The position numbers and the translations under genes are program-made. From NCBI GenBank assembly GCA_937941765.1, contig CALDGQ010000021.1, forward strand, positions 1 through 64,000: 64,000 bases of DNA. Direction: 5' to 3'. The notes under the pieces were generated by a model. It made no database searches and was not told the origin of the DNA. It saw nothing but the letters and a program-made list of their open reading frames with translations. The stretch's first letter is position 1, and the number at the start of each line of letters is the position of its first letter. Below, one piece after another: positions 56,731 through 64,000 of this stretch. Source of the DNA: an uncultured Saprospiraceae bacterium. GTDB taxonomy: Bacteria; Bacteroidota; Bacteroidia; Chitinophagales; Saprospiraceae.

Positions 56731-56885
56731 TAAGTTTAAGTCTAAGCGGAAGTTTAAGTCTAAGCGGAAGTTTTAGTTTAAACTTAATCTTATACTTCAG
56801 CTTAAACTTATCCAGTTTTATACTAGCTCACGAAACAACGATCCTTTAAACTTAATCTTATATACTTCAGCTTAAACTTATCCAG
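56727..56885. repeat. Repeat element between the TPR and DUF4292 genes
   Basis: Two copies of AGTTTAAGTCTAAGCGGA (56733 and 56751) are followed by two copies of a 39/41-bp unit (56777-56815 and 56845-56885) that begin TTTAAACTTAATCTTATA and end CTTAAACTTATCCAG. The 5' end CTGATAAGTTTAAG is complementary to those ends. The element runs from the TPR stop codon to 5 bp before the DUF4292 initiation region. Confidence 0.7.
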
Positions 56886-56890
56886 CTATC

Positions 56891-57655
56891 ATTAAGCCCT
56901 TACAAATACTCCTACTTTCCGCAATACTCCTGTTATCATATGCTTGCAAGTCATCCAAAAATCCAGCAAATTCTCTCAAATCCAAATCAGCAAAATTTCT
57001 TATCAAAAAACTGAACAACCAAAAGTTGGATGCTGAATGGTACAGCTCAAAAGCCAAAATTTCTTTCAAAGACCAAAATCAATCTATTAAATTTTCCACA
57101 ACGATCAGGATGCGGAAAGACAGTGTTATTTGGATGAATGTTAAAAAATTAGGGGTAGAGGCAGCACGTATTCAAATCACTAAAGACTCCATTTATATCA
57201 TCAATAGATTGGACAAAAACTACATTATTTCTGATTTCAAATACATTGAAGATCGATATAGTTTACCGGCCAATTTCGAGACACTACAAAATTTATTATT
57301 GGGAAATCCAGTGGTGATTACTATGGATAACAAATCAGCTAGTACCAAAGATTTAAACTACATTTTATCCGCTAATAATGGGCAAATGGAAAATAAATAT
57401 TGGCTAGATGGAGCAACTTTTTTATTAGCTCAAATGAATTTTGAAGAAAAAGAACAAAAACGCGAATTGTCCGTTCAACAAAGTGGTTATACGGATATCG
57501 ATGGGTTTGGACTTTTCCCTAAAGAACGTTCCATCCAAGTCGAAAGCCGTGAAATCGGTAAAATTTCCACAGAAATAGAGTTTTCAAAAATTGAGATCAA
57601 CACTGCCAAATCTATCAGATTCAAAATCCCCGATCACTACGAACGTTATCAATAG
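56891..57655 (+). CDS. DUF4292 family lipoprotein (ATT or displaced start)
   Basis: Canonical starts give only a truncated protein from TTG 57026. In the same frame, sequence from 56891 encodes a textbook lipoprotein signal, (M)KPLQILLLLSAILLLSYAC, with Cys20, then KSSKNPANSLKSKS and DUF4292. The first codon there is ATT, preceded by ATC, and the only in-frame codon before those is blocked by TAA at 56873. DUF4292 is a LolA/LolB-like beta fold (MRKDSVIWMNVKKLGVEAARIQITKDSIYI). It probably sits in the outer membrane, next to the TPR and EnvC-like genes. The start was perhaps lost to, or altered by, the adjacent repeat. Confidence 0.75.
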   Translation: MKPLQILLLSAILLLSYACKSSKNPANSLKSKSAKFLIKKLNNQKLDAEWYSSKAKISFKDQNQSIKFSTTIRMRKDSVIWMNVKKLGVEAARIQITKDSIYIINRLDKNYIISDFKYIEDRYSLPANFETLQNLLLGNPVVITMDNKSASTKDLNYILSANNGQMENKYWLDGATFLLAQMNFEEKEQKRELSVQQSGYTDIDGFGLFPKERSIQVESREIGKISTEIEFSKIEINTAKSIRFKIPDHYERYQ

Positions 57656-57668
57656 AAATTTCTTTTTA

Positions 57669-58850
57669 TTGAACAGTTTTTCATTTCTAGTATTTTTCCT
57701 TTTTTCTACTTCTTCTTTTGCTCAAATTAAATCCAAACTGGAGGAAAAGCGCCATGCAATCGCTTCTGAAATATTGATTACTTCTTCCTTTATTGACGAA
57801 AGTACAGGCTATAATAAGCAAGCAAATTTGGATAAATATTATGTACTCAAAAAACAAATCAAACTGCGTGAATCTCTTGTTAAAACTGTGAAAAAGGAAA
57901 TTGAAATTACAGAGAAATCGATCGAACGCACTAATGAAGTGATCCAATCTTTAACAAATGACATACAGATTTTGGAAGATGAATTTGGCAAAATGATGAA
58001 ACTCGCATTACGTCAAAAACTAACTTACTCAAAATGGTTGTTCTTCCTATCAGCTGACAGTTTTAATGATGCCTTTAAAAGATGGAATTATATCCGTCAA
58101 TTTACCAACTATCGCAAAAAACAAACTGCTCTAATCGTCGAGACTCAAAATATGTTGACTTCTAAATCAGATTTATTGGGCCATCAAAAAAATGCCAAAT
58201 TAAAATTGATTCAAGAGCAGCAACTGAATTTATCTATCCTAAAAAATGAATCAAGAGATATCAATAAATTATTGAAGTCACTGAAAAAGAATAATAAAAA
58301 CCTAAAAGAGAATTATAAAAAGAAAAAAACAAAACGTAAAAAACATAAAAGAGTAGTTGAAGCCATTATTCAAAATGAAGTTCAAGAAGCAACTTCGACA
58401 TCTGCTCCAAAACCTTACCTATCACTCACAGGCTCCTTCGGCAAGAACAAAGGTCGATTACCTTGGCCGGTGAAAAGTGGTATCATTACAAAATGGTTTG
58501 GTCGTCAAGCCCATCCTACTTTAAGGAAAATTGAAATTGAAAATAGTGGTATAGATTTCAGAACCAGAAAAAAAGCGGATATTTATGCCGTATTTGATGG
58601 CGAAATTAAACGTGTTTTTGAACTCCCTGCAGGTGGTGGTCAATCTGTAATGATAAAACATGGCGAATATTTCACTGTTTATAGTAACTTGGATGTCGTA
58701 TTCGTCAAGAAGGGGCAAAAAATAAAAGCAGGAACTATTTTAGGCAAAGCGATTGTTGATATTGACTCCAATAAATCTGAACTTCACTTCGAAGTTTGGC
58801 GAAAAAAAACAACATTAAATCCAGCTGACTGGATAAAAAATACCAATTAA
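57669..58850 (+). CDS. Murein hydrolase activator EnvC-like protein with degenerate LytM (M23) domain
   Basis: I choose TTG 57669 because it gives a signal peptide (MNSFSFLVFFLFSTSSFAQ), 13 bp after the DUF4292 stop; an upstream TTG at 57591 overlaps that gene. Residues ~20-240 are a long coiled coil (KSKLEEKRHAIASE ... LLKSLKKNNKNLKENYKKKK). The C-terminal ~110 residues are an M23/LytM fold, but metal ligands are altered: NSGIDF instead of HxGID, and YSNL instead of YxHL, with only LHFEVW kept. Like EnvC, it should therefore activate an amidase for septal cell-wall splitting rather than cut peptidoglycan itself. Confidence 0.85.
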   Translation: MNSFSFLVFFLFSTSSFAQIKSKLEEKRHAIASEILITSSFIDESTGYNKQANLDKYYVLKKQIKLRESLVKTVKKEIEITEKSIERTNEVIQSLTNDIQILEDEFGKMMKLALRQKLTYSKWLFFLSADSFNDAFKRWNYIRQFTNYRKKQTALIVETQNMLTSKSDLLGHQKNAKLKLIQEQQLNLSILKNESRDINKLLKSLKKNNKNLKENYKKKKTKRKKHKRVVEAIIQNEVQEATSTSAPKPYLSLTGSFGKNKGRLPWPVKSGIITKWFGRQAHPTLRKIEIENSGIDFRTRKKADIYAVFDGEIKRVFELPAGGGQSVMIKHGEYFTVYSNLDVVFVKKGQKIKAGTILGKAIVDIDSNKSELHFEVWRKKTTLNPADWIKNTN

Positions 58851-58908
58851 TTTTCCAATTATCGCATATATTTGGAAAATTAATAGGTATAAAAAAGCAA
58901 GATAATAT

Positions 58909-60126
58909 ATGGCAAACGAATGGAACCTGGGTCAAGACAAAAAAGGTCGAGGCCTTAAGAAAACCATTGAACAAGCTGTACTCGTAGGTTTGATTACATC
59001 TGACCAAACTGAAGAACAACTCAAAGAATTTTTATCAGAACTGGAATTTTTGGCTTTGACTGCTGGAGCAGTTGCAAAAAAGAAGTTCACTCAAAAAATG
59101 CAACATCCAGATAGACGTACTTTTGTTGGCTCTGGAAAATTGCAAGAAATCAAAGAATACATCGAAATGAACGAAGATATAACTTTGGTGATTTTTGATG
59201 ATGACTTGACCGGTAAACAAATCAATATCATAGAGGAAGAACTGAAAGTAAAAATCGTAGATCGAAGTGGTTTGATTCTAGACATTTTTGCAGACCGTGC
59301 CCAAACTGCTCAAGCTAAAAAGCAAGTCGAACTCGCACAGATGAATTATATGCTGCCTCGACTTCGTGGTCTCTGGACACACTTGGAAAGACAACGAGGT
59401 GGTATCGGAATGAGAGGTCCTGGTGAAAAGGAAATCGAGACGGATAGACGTATCATTCGTGATAAGATCGCATTGTTAAAAGAGCATCTGGAAAAAATCG
59501 ATAAGCAAAACATGACGCGTCGCAAAAACAGAGGCGACCTAATCCGTGTTTCTCTTGTTGGATACACTAATGTCGGAAAGTCTACTTTGATGAACATCAT
59601 CAGTAAGTCGGAAGTATTTGCAGAGGATAAATTATTTGCTACTTTGGATACAACTGTACGAAAAGTAGTATTTGGAAGTATGCCTTTTTTACTATCTGAC
59701 ACCGTTGGATTTATCAGAAAATTACCACACCATTTAGTAGAGTCTTTTAAGTCCACTTTAGATGAAGTACGTGAAGCAGATGTATTGTTACATGTCGTAG
59801 ATGTCGCGCATCCGCAATATGAAGATCAAATTAAAACAGTCACTAAGACTTTAAATGATTTAGGGGTTAGTGAAAAACCGACCCTCTTTGTTTTCAATAA
59901 AATGGACTTATATCGCAAAAGATATTTTGATGATTTTGTAGATGATGAAACCAAAAAGGATATTGAAAGTAGTTTGGCGGATCGTCTAAAAAATGAGTAC
60001 GAACATGATAATATTTTTATCTCTGCTTTGAAGAAAGAAAATATTGCTGCTTTTAGGGAGAAGTTGAAGGCGATGGTTCTGACTGGATATGAGGCTCGGT
60101 ATCCGTATCAGGTTAAGCGCTGGTAG
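58909..60126 (+). CDS. hflX: GTPase HflX
   Basis: The 405-residue ribosome-associated GTPase rescues or splits stalled ribosomes. The N-terminal HflX domain includes DRRTFVGSGKLQEI and DRSGLILDIFADRAQT. It leads through LERQRGGIGMRGPGEKEIE to the G domain: G1 GYTNVGKST (~218), G3 DTVGFI, G4 NKMD and G5-like SALKKEN. The C-terminal part is short, ending RYPYQVKRW. It lies 58 bp after the EnvC-like gene and is followed by an inverted-repeat element. Confidence 0.95.
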   Translation: MANEWNLGQDKKGRGLKKTIEQAVLVGLITSDQTEEQLKEFLSELEFLALTAGAVAKKKFTQKMQHPDRRTFVGSGKLQEIKEYIEMNEDITLVIFDDDLTGKQINIIEEELKVKIVDRSGLILDIFADRAQTAQAKKQVELAQMNYMLPRLRGLWTHLERQRGGIGMRGPGEKEIETDRRIIRDKIALLKEHLEKIDKQNMTRRKNRGDLIRVSLVGYTNVGKSTLMNIISKSEVFAEDKLFATLDTTVRKVVFGSMPFLLSDTVGFIRKLPHHLVESFKSTLDEVREADVLLHVVDVAHPQYEDQIKTVTKTLNDLGVSEKPTLFVFNKMDLYRKRYFDDFVDDETKKDIESSLADRLKNEYEHDNIFISALKKENIAAFREKLKAMVLTGYEARYPYQVKRW

Positions 60127-60144
60127 CGACCGAGGTCGATATTT

Positions 60145-60262
60145 GATGTATGATTTATGATGTATGATATTATCGTTCATTCGCGGATCGTTCTCAATTA
60201 TCCTTCACGTCTAAACGATCCATATCATACATTCGATAGAAAACTATCATAAATCATACATC
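60145..60262. repeat. Inverted-repeat element, GATGTATGAT family (copy 3, hflX-pepM29 gap)
   Basis: The left arm 60145-60177 (GATGTATGATTTATGATGTA ... TATCGTT) and right arm 60214-60262 (AACGATCCATATCATACAT ... ATCATACATC) repeat the termini of the elements at 27366 and 49101. The centre (TCGCGGATCGTTCTC...) is unrelated. It ends 7 bp before the next start codon. Confidence 0.75.
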
Positions 60263-60268
60263 ATTTTA

Positions 60269-61366
60269 ATGAATCCAATCTTAGAAAAATACGCTAACCT
60301 AATCGTCCACTACTGCCTGGAAATCAAACGTGGTGATTCCTTCTATCTTAAATCCACAACCCTCGCAGAACCACTCGTAAGAGAAGTCTACCGAGAAGCA
60401 GTCAGAGCAGGTGCCAATGTAGAAGTAGATTTGACTTTTAGAGAACAAGGAAAAATTTTTACAGAAGAAGCAAAAGGAAATCAACTAAAATATATTTCTC
60501 CTTCCTACGAAAAAGCGATTAAGAAATTTGATTGTTATTTATATATCCGAGCACCTTTCAATCTCAAAGAAGAAGTGAATGGCGATCCGAAGAAAGCCAA
60601 AATTCGTTCAGCAGCATTGAAGCCATTGAATAAAGTTTACTACAAAAGAACGGGTACTCGTGACCTTCGCAGAAGTCTTTGTCAATACCCTACTCTAGCA
60701 GCTGCTCAAAATGCAGGCATGTCGTTAGAAGATTACCAACAATTTGTTTACACCGCTTGTAATTTATTCAAAAAAGATCCGATCAAGGAATGGAAAAAAG
60801 TGAGTAAGAGCCAACAAAAAATCGTTGACCTACTAAATAAGCGCACCAAAGTCCAATACAAAGGTGAAGGAATCGACATCACTTTCTCAACAAAAGGAAG
60901 AACGTGGATCAACTCTGATGGTCAAACGAATATGCCATCCGGTGAAGTTTATACGGCGCCAGTTGATGATTCCGTCAATGGGGTTGTCAATTTTTCTTTC
61001 CCAGCAATTTATTGGGGACATGAAGTGGAAGATGTGACGTTGTGGGTCAAAGATGGTTATGTTACAAAATGGGAAGCAAAACATGGGAAAGAATTTTTAG
61101 ATAAAATTTTCAAATTGAAAGGAACGCGTCGTTTTGGTGAAGCTGCTATCGGTACTAATTACAACATTACTCGATTGACCAAAAACATGTTGTTTGATGA
61201 GAAGATGGGCGGCACGATTCACATGGCGATCGGTCAGGCATATGCACAATGCGGTGGGAAGAATCAATCAAGTGTCCACTGGGATATGTTGGGGAATATG
61301 AAAAATGGTGGAGAAATTTTTGCGGATGATGAGTTGATTTACAAAAACGGAAAATTTATTTTTTAG
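60269..61366 (+). CDS. M29 family aminopeptidase (AmpS/PepS-like)
   Basis: The 365-residue cytoplasmic metallopeptidase has family metal-ligand motifs: TNMPSGEVYTAP (Glu), FGEAAIGTNYNITR (Glu), and GGTIHMAIGQAYAQCGG with SSVHWDML (His, His, Asp). M29 enzymes use a two-metal site to remove N-terminal residues from peptides. The length is slightly below the ~400-410 typical of the family. It stands alone between two different inverted-repeat elements. Confidence 0.9.
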   Translation: MNPILEKYANLIVHYCLEIKRGDSFYLKSTTLAEPLVREVYREAVRAGANVEVDLTFREQGKIFTEEAKGNQLKYISPSYEKAIKKFDCYLYIRAPFNLKEEVNGDPKKAKIRSAALKPLNKVYYKRTGTRDLRRSLCQYPTLAAAQNAGMSLEDYQQFVYTACNLFKKDPIKEWKKVSKSQQKIVDLLNKRTKVQYKGEGIDITFSTKGRTWINSDGQTNMPSGEVYTAPVDDSVNGVVNFSFPAIYWGHEVEDVTLWVKDGYVTKWEAKHGKEFLDKIFKLKGTRRFGEAAIGTNYNITRLTKNMLFDEKMGGTIHMAIGQAYAQCGGKNQSSVHWDMLGNMKNGGEIFADDELIYKNGKFIF

Positions 61367-61411
61367 ATGTTTTTGATGCTAGAATCTAGATCGCTTTGCT
61401 TTTAGATTTTA

Positions 61412-61505
61412 GACTGATTCTCGTGGTTTTTATAATGCTCATTTTTATTTGACCTACGCCAATGTCGAATAAAAATGAGCATTTCTCTTTGAATGATAAT
61501 CAGTC
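61412..61505. repeat. Inverted-repeat element, AATGCTCATTTTTATT family (copy A)
   Basis: Inner arms 61434-61453 and 61464-61483 match at 19 of 20 positions (AATGCTCATTTTTATTTGAC). Outer arms GACTGATT (61412-61419) and AATCAGTC (61498-61505) are perfect. The left flank TCGCTTTGCTTTTAGATTTT matches the reverse complement of the right flank of copy B at 63813-63907, so the two copies are in opposite orientation. The remaining 61506-61706 sequence shows no gene. Confidence 0.85.
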
Positions 61506-61706
61506 CAAAATTATACTCAATAACAAAAGTAGTATTAAGGATATTCCAAGTTATTTGTCCTGTTTTCATATAAACTTGCCATTATACTTAGGTAGGACTA
61601 CTTAAATACTACTATTCAGGATTTAGTAAATTCATTGTTGAAAAATCATTTCTTTTTATAGTAGTTATCGATGAATTTCACTAATTTAAGTGTACAATAA
61701 ACGGAT

Positions 61707-62219
61707 ATGAAAACATTAACCTTACTCATAATTCCATTTCTATTTCTTAGTTGCCAACAAGATACATTGGAAGAATATTTTGTGCCTTTAGAAGCGTGTA
61801 ACTATTTCCCTTCTCCTTGTTCATTAATCAGTATGGAACAATTCATTGAAATTAGTGGAAGTACACCATTCCCTATCTCAAATACATTTGGTGTGGATAA
61901 CACTGAATCTATGTTTGCTACTGAATTGAAATGTGAAATGGGATTTACAGATGAAGCAGATGAAATATATGTGATGAGCGGGACGATGAATTGTTTTCGA
62001 AATTCACAAAGTAATGTGTTTGATGATTTGAGCCAAGTAAGTAGTTTTACTAATGATGCATTCATTTCTGAAGCAGCTTTTGAACAAGCAATTTATTATC
62101 CCAACATTAATGCCTATATCATTCGCAAAGAAAACCACGTTCTCGAAATCGTCTTTGAAAATTTCACAAAAGAACAACAAATCGATATTGCAACTATAAT
62201 GTTATCAAATTTACCATAA
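61707..62219 (+). CDS. Small putative lipoprotein of unknown function
   Basis: The 170-residue protein has a lipoprotein signal, MKTLTLLIIPFLFLSC, with Cys16 as the lipidation site. The mature part is acidic, with CNYFPSPCSLISMEQFIEISG, CEMGFTDEADEIYVMSG and MNCFRN, giving four or more cysteines that may pair. No family is recognised. It lies 39 bp before the beta-barrel-like protein, and the two may form a surface-exposed unit. Confidence 0.65.
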   Translation: MKTLTLLIIPFLFLSCQQDTLEEYFVPLEACNYFPSPCSLISMEQFIEISGSTPFPISNTFGVDNTESMFATELKCEMGFTDEADEIYVMSGTMNCFRNSQSNVFDDLSQVSSFTNDAFISEAAFEQAIYYPNINAYIIRKENHVLEIVFENFTKEQQIDIATIMLSNLP

Positions 62220-62258
62220 AGTCTTAGCACTATTGGACAACAATTAAAACTAAGAGAA

Positions 62259-63770
62259 ATGAAACGAATACTGCTGCTAGGACTTATTCTACTTTTCACC
62301 ACTAGCCTCATCTATGGGCAAGGAAGAAAACGCAAGAAAAAGAAAGGACAAAAAATTTATATTTCCACTTTCATCAATACTGATTTGAATCAAAGCCTTT
62401 CTTACGGAGAATCTTCTATCAAGAGTGATCCGGTGGATAATTTTGGCACAACAGTCCCAGGGCTACAACGCAACATTCGATCTGAAAGTGAAACGATTGG
62501 CATTGGTTTCAGTATTCAAAAGGTTCAAAAAAACAATAAATACACAGAATTTTCAATTTCTAAATTCCGACTACAACAGGATGAATCAGTTCAGTGGCGT
62601 TTTCTTGAGGTAGGAAATATTATTGAACCGACAAGCGGAAAACGTAACACCAATTTTGAAACTGCATTTCGGTATGAATATGGTACTTACTTTTACTTAT
62701 CTGATGAAAGCAAATTGCGTTTCGGAATAGCAGGTGGGCTAGCACCATATTTTGGGTACAACAAAACACTTCCTGCAACAAGTGCTTCCTTTCCTGTACG
62801 ATATTTGAGATACGGCCTGAAATTAGAATTCGTACCGTCTATCTCTTACCGATGTTCTAAAAAAGGATTTTTAGATTTTAAGTGGTCTCCGAGTATTTTT
62901 GATTTCAATCGTCATAATGTAAAAACAGATAATCCTATTTTGACAGAAAGGCAAAGGAAAAAGGCTTATTCTATCCCTTCATTTTTACAAACATCATTGT
63001 CTTTTCAGCTTCATTATAGACACCAAATTCTTGGGAAACGAGATTCTAAAAAAGCATTCAGAAAAAAGAAAAATAAAAAATCGGACGATGGTGAAATCAA
63101 CAAAAAAGCTAAAAAGAAATCAGCCATTTATGTCAATCCAATAATCAATATTTATTCTGGAGGTGAAGATCTTTCTCATCAATTTTCTTATTCTAGAGGC
63201 GAAGTTGATACGTTGGCAAATTTTATTAAACATGAACCATATATCAATGGCGGAATAGGTGTTCAATTTGTAAAAGAAAGTGGTTTTTATAATGAGTTTT
63301 CTCTAACAAGGTTTACTCGAAAACAAACTTTTTCTAAAATTGTCAACAGATTTGCGGAAGTACCAAACTTTTCGCTTCCCCCAGAAATTAGTGAAAGCCA
63401 ATCTCATTCAAACAGTTTTGCAGGTCGATATGAATTCGGAAAAATTTTCGGAGATCCTATTCGATCAAAAATACTATTCTCCATTGGATTAGGACTAGAA
63501 GGTTTTTATCGTGGCCATAATTGGGAAGAAGGAACACAAGTTTCCAATTCTGGTGCAGCTTTGAAAATCATTCCGGCGCTTTCGTTTAAATTATCTCATC
63601 GATTCAACTTACACCTTCGTTGGACACCAAGTGTTTATAGTGGATATTATCAGACATTCAATTTTGTCGAAGATCCTAATTACTTACCGATAGAAAATAA
63701 AACTTGGTATTTTGAAAGTCTTCCTAATCTTGGTAATTGTAGTGTTGGGTTTCGGGTTCGGGTGTTTTAA
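62259..63770 (+). CDS. Exported beta-barrel-like protein with internal duplication
   Basis: The 503-residue protein has a signal peptide (MKRILLLGLILLFTTSLIYGQ) followed by GRKRKKKKGQK. It has two similar halves of about 230 residues joined by a very basic linker (KKAFRKKKNKKSDDGEINKKAKKKS, ~268-290). Each half runs FINTDLNQSLSYG / IINIYSGGEDLSHQFSYS, TEFSISKFRLQQ / NEFSLTRFTRKQ, RYEYGTYF / RYEFGKIF, then PSISYR..FLDFKWSPSIF / PALSFK..NLHLRWTPSVYS. Alternating strands and a terminal aromatic (RVRVF) suggest tandem outer-membrane beta-barrels or a barrel made from both halves. No function is known. Confidence 0.65.
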   Translation: MKRILLLGLILLFTTSLIYGQGRKRKKKKGQKIYISTFINTDLNQSLSYGESSIKSDPVDNFGTTVPGLQRNIRSESETIGIGFSIQKVQKNNKYTEFSISKFRLQQDESVQWRFLEVGNIIEPTSGKRNTNFETAFRYEYGTYFYLSDESKLRFGIAGGLAPYFGYNKTLPATSASFPVRYLRYGLKLEFVPSISYRCSKKGFLDFKWSPSIFDFNRHNVKTDNPILTERQRKKAYSIPSFLQTSLSFQLHYRHQILGKRDSKKAFRKKKNKKSDDGEINKKAKKKSAIYVNPIINIYSGGEDLSHQFSYSRGEVDTLANFIKHEPYINGGIGVQFVKESGFYNEFSLTRFTRKQTFSKIVNRFAEVPNFSLPPEISESQSHSNSFAGRYEFGKIFGDPIRSKILFSIGLGLEGFYRGHNWEEGTQVSNSGAALKIIPALSFKLSHRFNLHLRWTPSVYSGYYQTFNFVEDPNYLPIENKTWYFESLPNLGNCSVGFRVRVF

Positions 63771-63812
63771 TTCTAGATGATAGATACTAGACCACTACTC
63801 TTTTAAATGATA

Positions 63813-63907
63813 GACTGATTCTTCTACCTACAAAAAATGCTCATTTTCATTCGACATATAAGCATGTAGAATAAAAATGAGCATTATAATTTAAACTCAA
63901 ATCAGTC
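63813..63907. repeat. Inverted-repeat element, AATGCTCATTTTTATT family (copy B, opposite orientation)
   Basis: Inner arms 63836-63855 (AATGCTCATTTTCATTCGAC) and 63866-63885 (GTAGAATAAAAATGAGCATT) and outer arms GACTGATT (63813-63820) / AATCAGTC (63900-63907) repeat copy A. Its right flank (TAAAATCTAACTACTAAAAG then CAAAGCGGTC) is the reverse complement of copy A's left flank with small differences. Confidence 0.85.
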
Positions 63908-63947
63908 TAAAATCTAACTACTAAAAGCAAAGCGGTCAATATACTAA

Positions 63948-64000
63948 TTAAGCAAACAACTCCGACATAGAAATCCCCTGAGAAACAATCCCAGCAACTT
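63948..64000 (-). CDS. C-terminal end of a minus-strand gene (partial)
   Basis: The last 17 codons of a minus-strand frame read VAGIVSQGISMSELFA and end in TAA at 63948. The sequence looks protein-like and uses common codons, but it is too short to identify. The rest lies beyond the window. Confidence 0.4.
   Translation of the reverse strand, partial: VAGIVSQGISMSELFA

Overview
This is a low-GC window with tightly packed genes and short, often palindromic, intergenic spaces. It comes from a member of the Bacteroidota. Three secreted proteins end in type IX secretion (T9SS) sorting domains, there is a SusC/SusD pair, and there is a CRTAC1-type FG-GAP/ASPIC lipoprotein. A DUF6913 gene precedes dapA, and genes show little Shine-Dalgarno signal. 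The mix of HYR-like and SprB-like repeats with T9SS domains suggests the Saprospirales, but that placement is inference.

Layout. 1-8.5 kb holds secreted or surface proteins: a repeat adhesin-like protein cut by the window edge, a GNAT acetyltransferase, a CxxCH-bearing T9SS protein, a Lys/Pro-rich exported protein, a PQQ-dependent sugar dehydrogenase, and an orphan T9SS sorting-domain remnant. 8.6-21.5 kb is a minus-strand polysaccharide-utilisation locus: GntR-type regulator, SusC, SusD, FG-GAP/ASPIC lipoprotein, GH36-type alpha-galactosidase and SSS sodium/sugar symporter. It probably imports and cleaves alpha-galactosides. 22-28.7 kb is the branched-chain amino acid operon ilvD-ilvB-ilvN-ilvC-ilvA. 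It is preceded by an unlisted 19-residue, Ile/Val-rich leader peptide and a well-formed terminator/antiterminator pair, which indicates transcription attenuation. 29-32 kb carries a subtilisin-like T9SS protease.

32.73-43.86 kb is an 11.1-kb integrative island inserted in tRNA-Asp. A 43-bp perfect direct repeat of the tRNA 3' part bounds it, and a tyrosine recombinase lies just inside the left end. The cargo is an unknown 238-residue protein, a very large SEC-C protein with a C-terminal PD-(D/E)XK-like nuclease motif (the best candidate here for an undescribed defence gene), a decayed small gene with in-frame TGA codons, a 57-residue ORF, and a minus-strand surface cluster. That cluster encodes an exported protein, an O-antigen-ligase/TPR protein split by two frameshifts, and a periplasmic transglutaminase-like protein.

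44-64 kb is core metabolism: accA, DUF6913, dapA; a long acyl-CoA dehydrogenase behind twin palindromic operator-like sites; acpP-fabF-rnc; pyk; then dut, a nucleotidyltransferase, a TPR protein, a DUF4292 lipoprotein (apparently starting at ATT), an EnvC-like factor with a degenerate LytM site, hflX, an M29 aminopeptidase, a small lipoprotein and a duplicated beta-barrel-like protein. Many gaps in this half are filled by several families of imperfect inverted-repeat elements, some seen in more than one copy.
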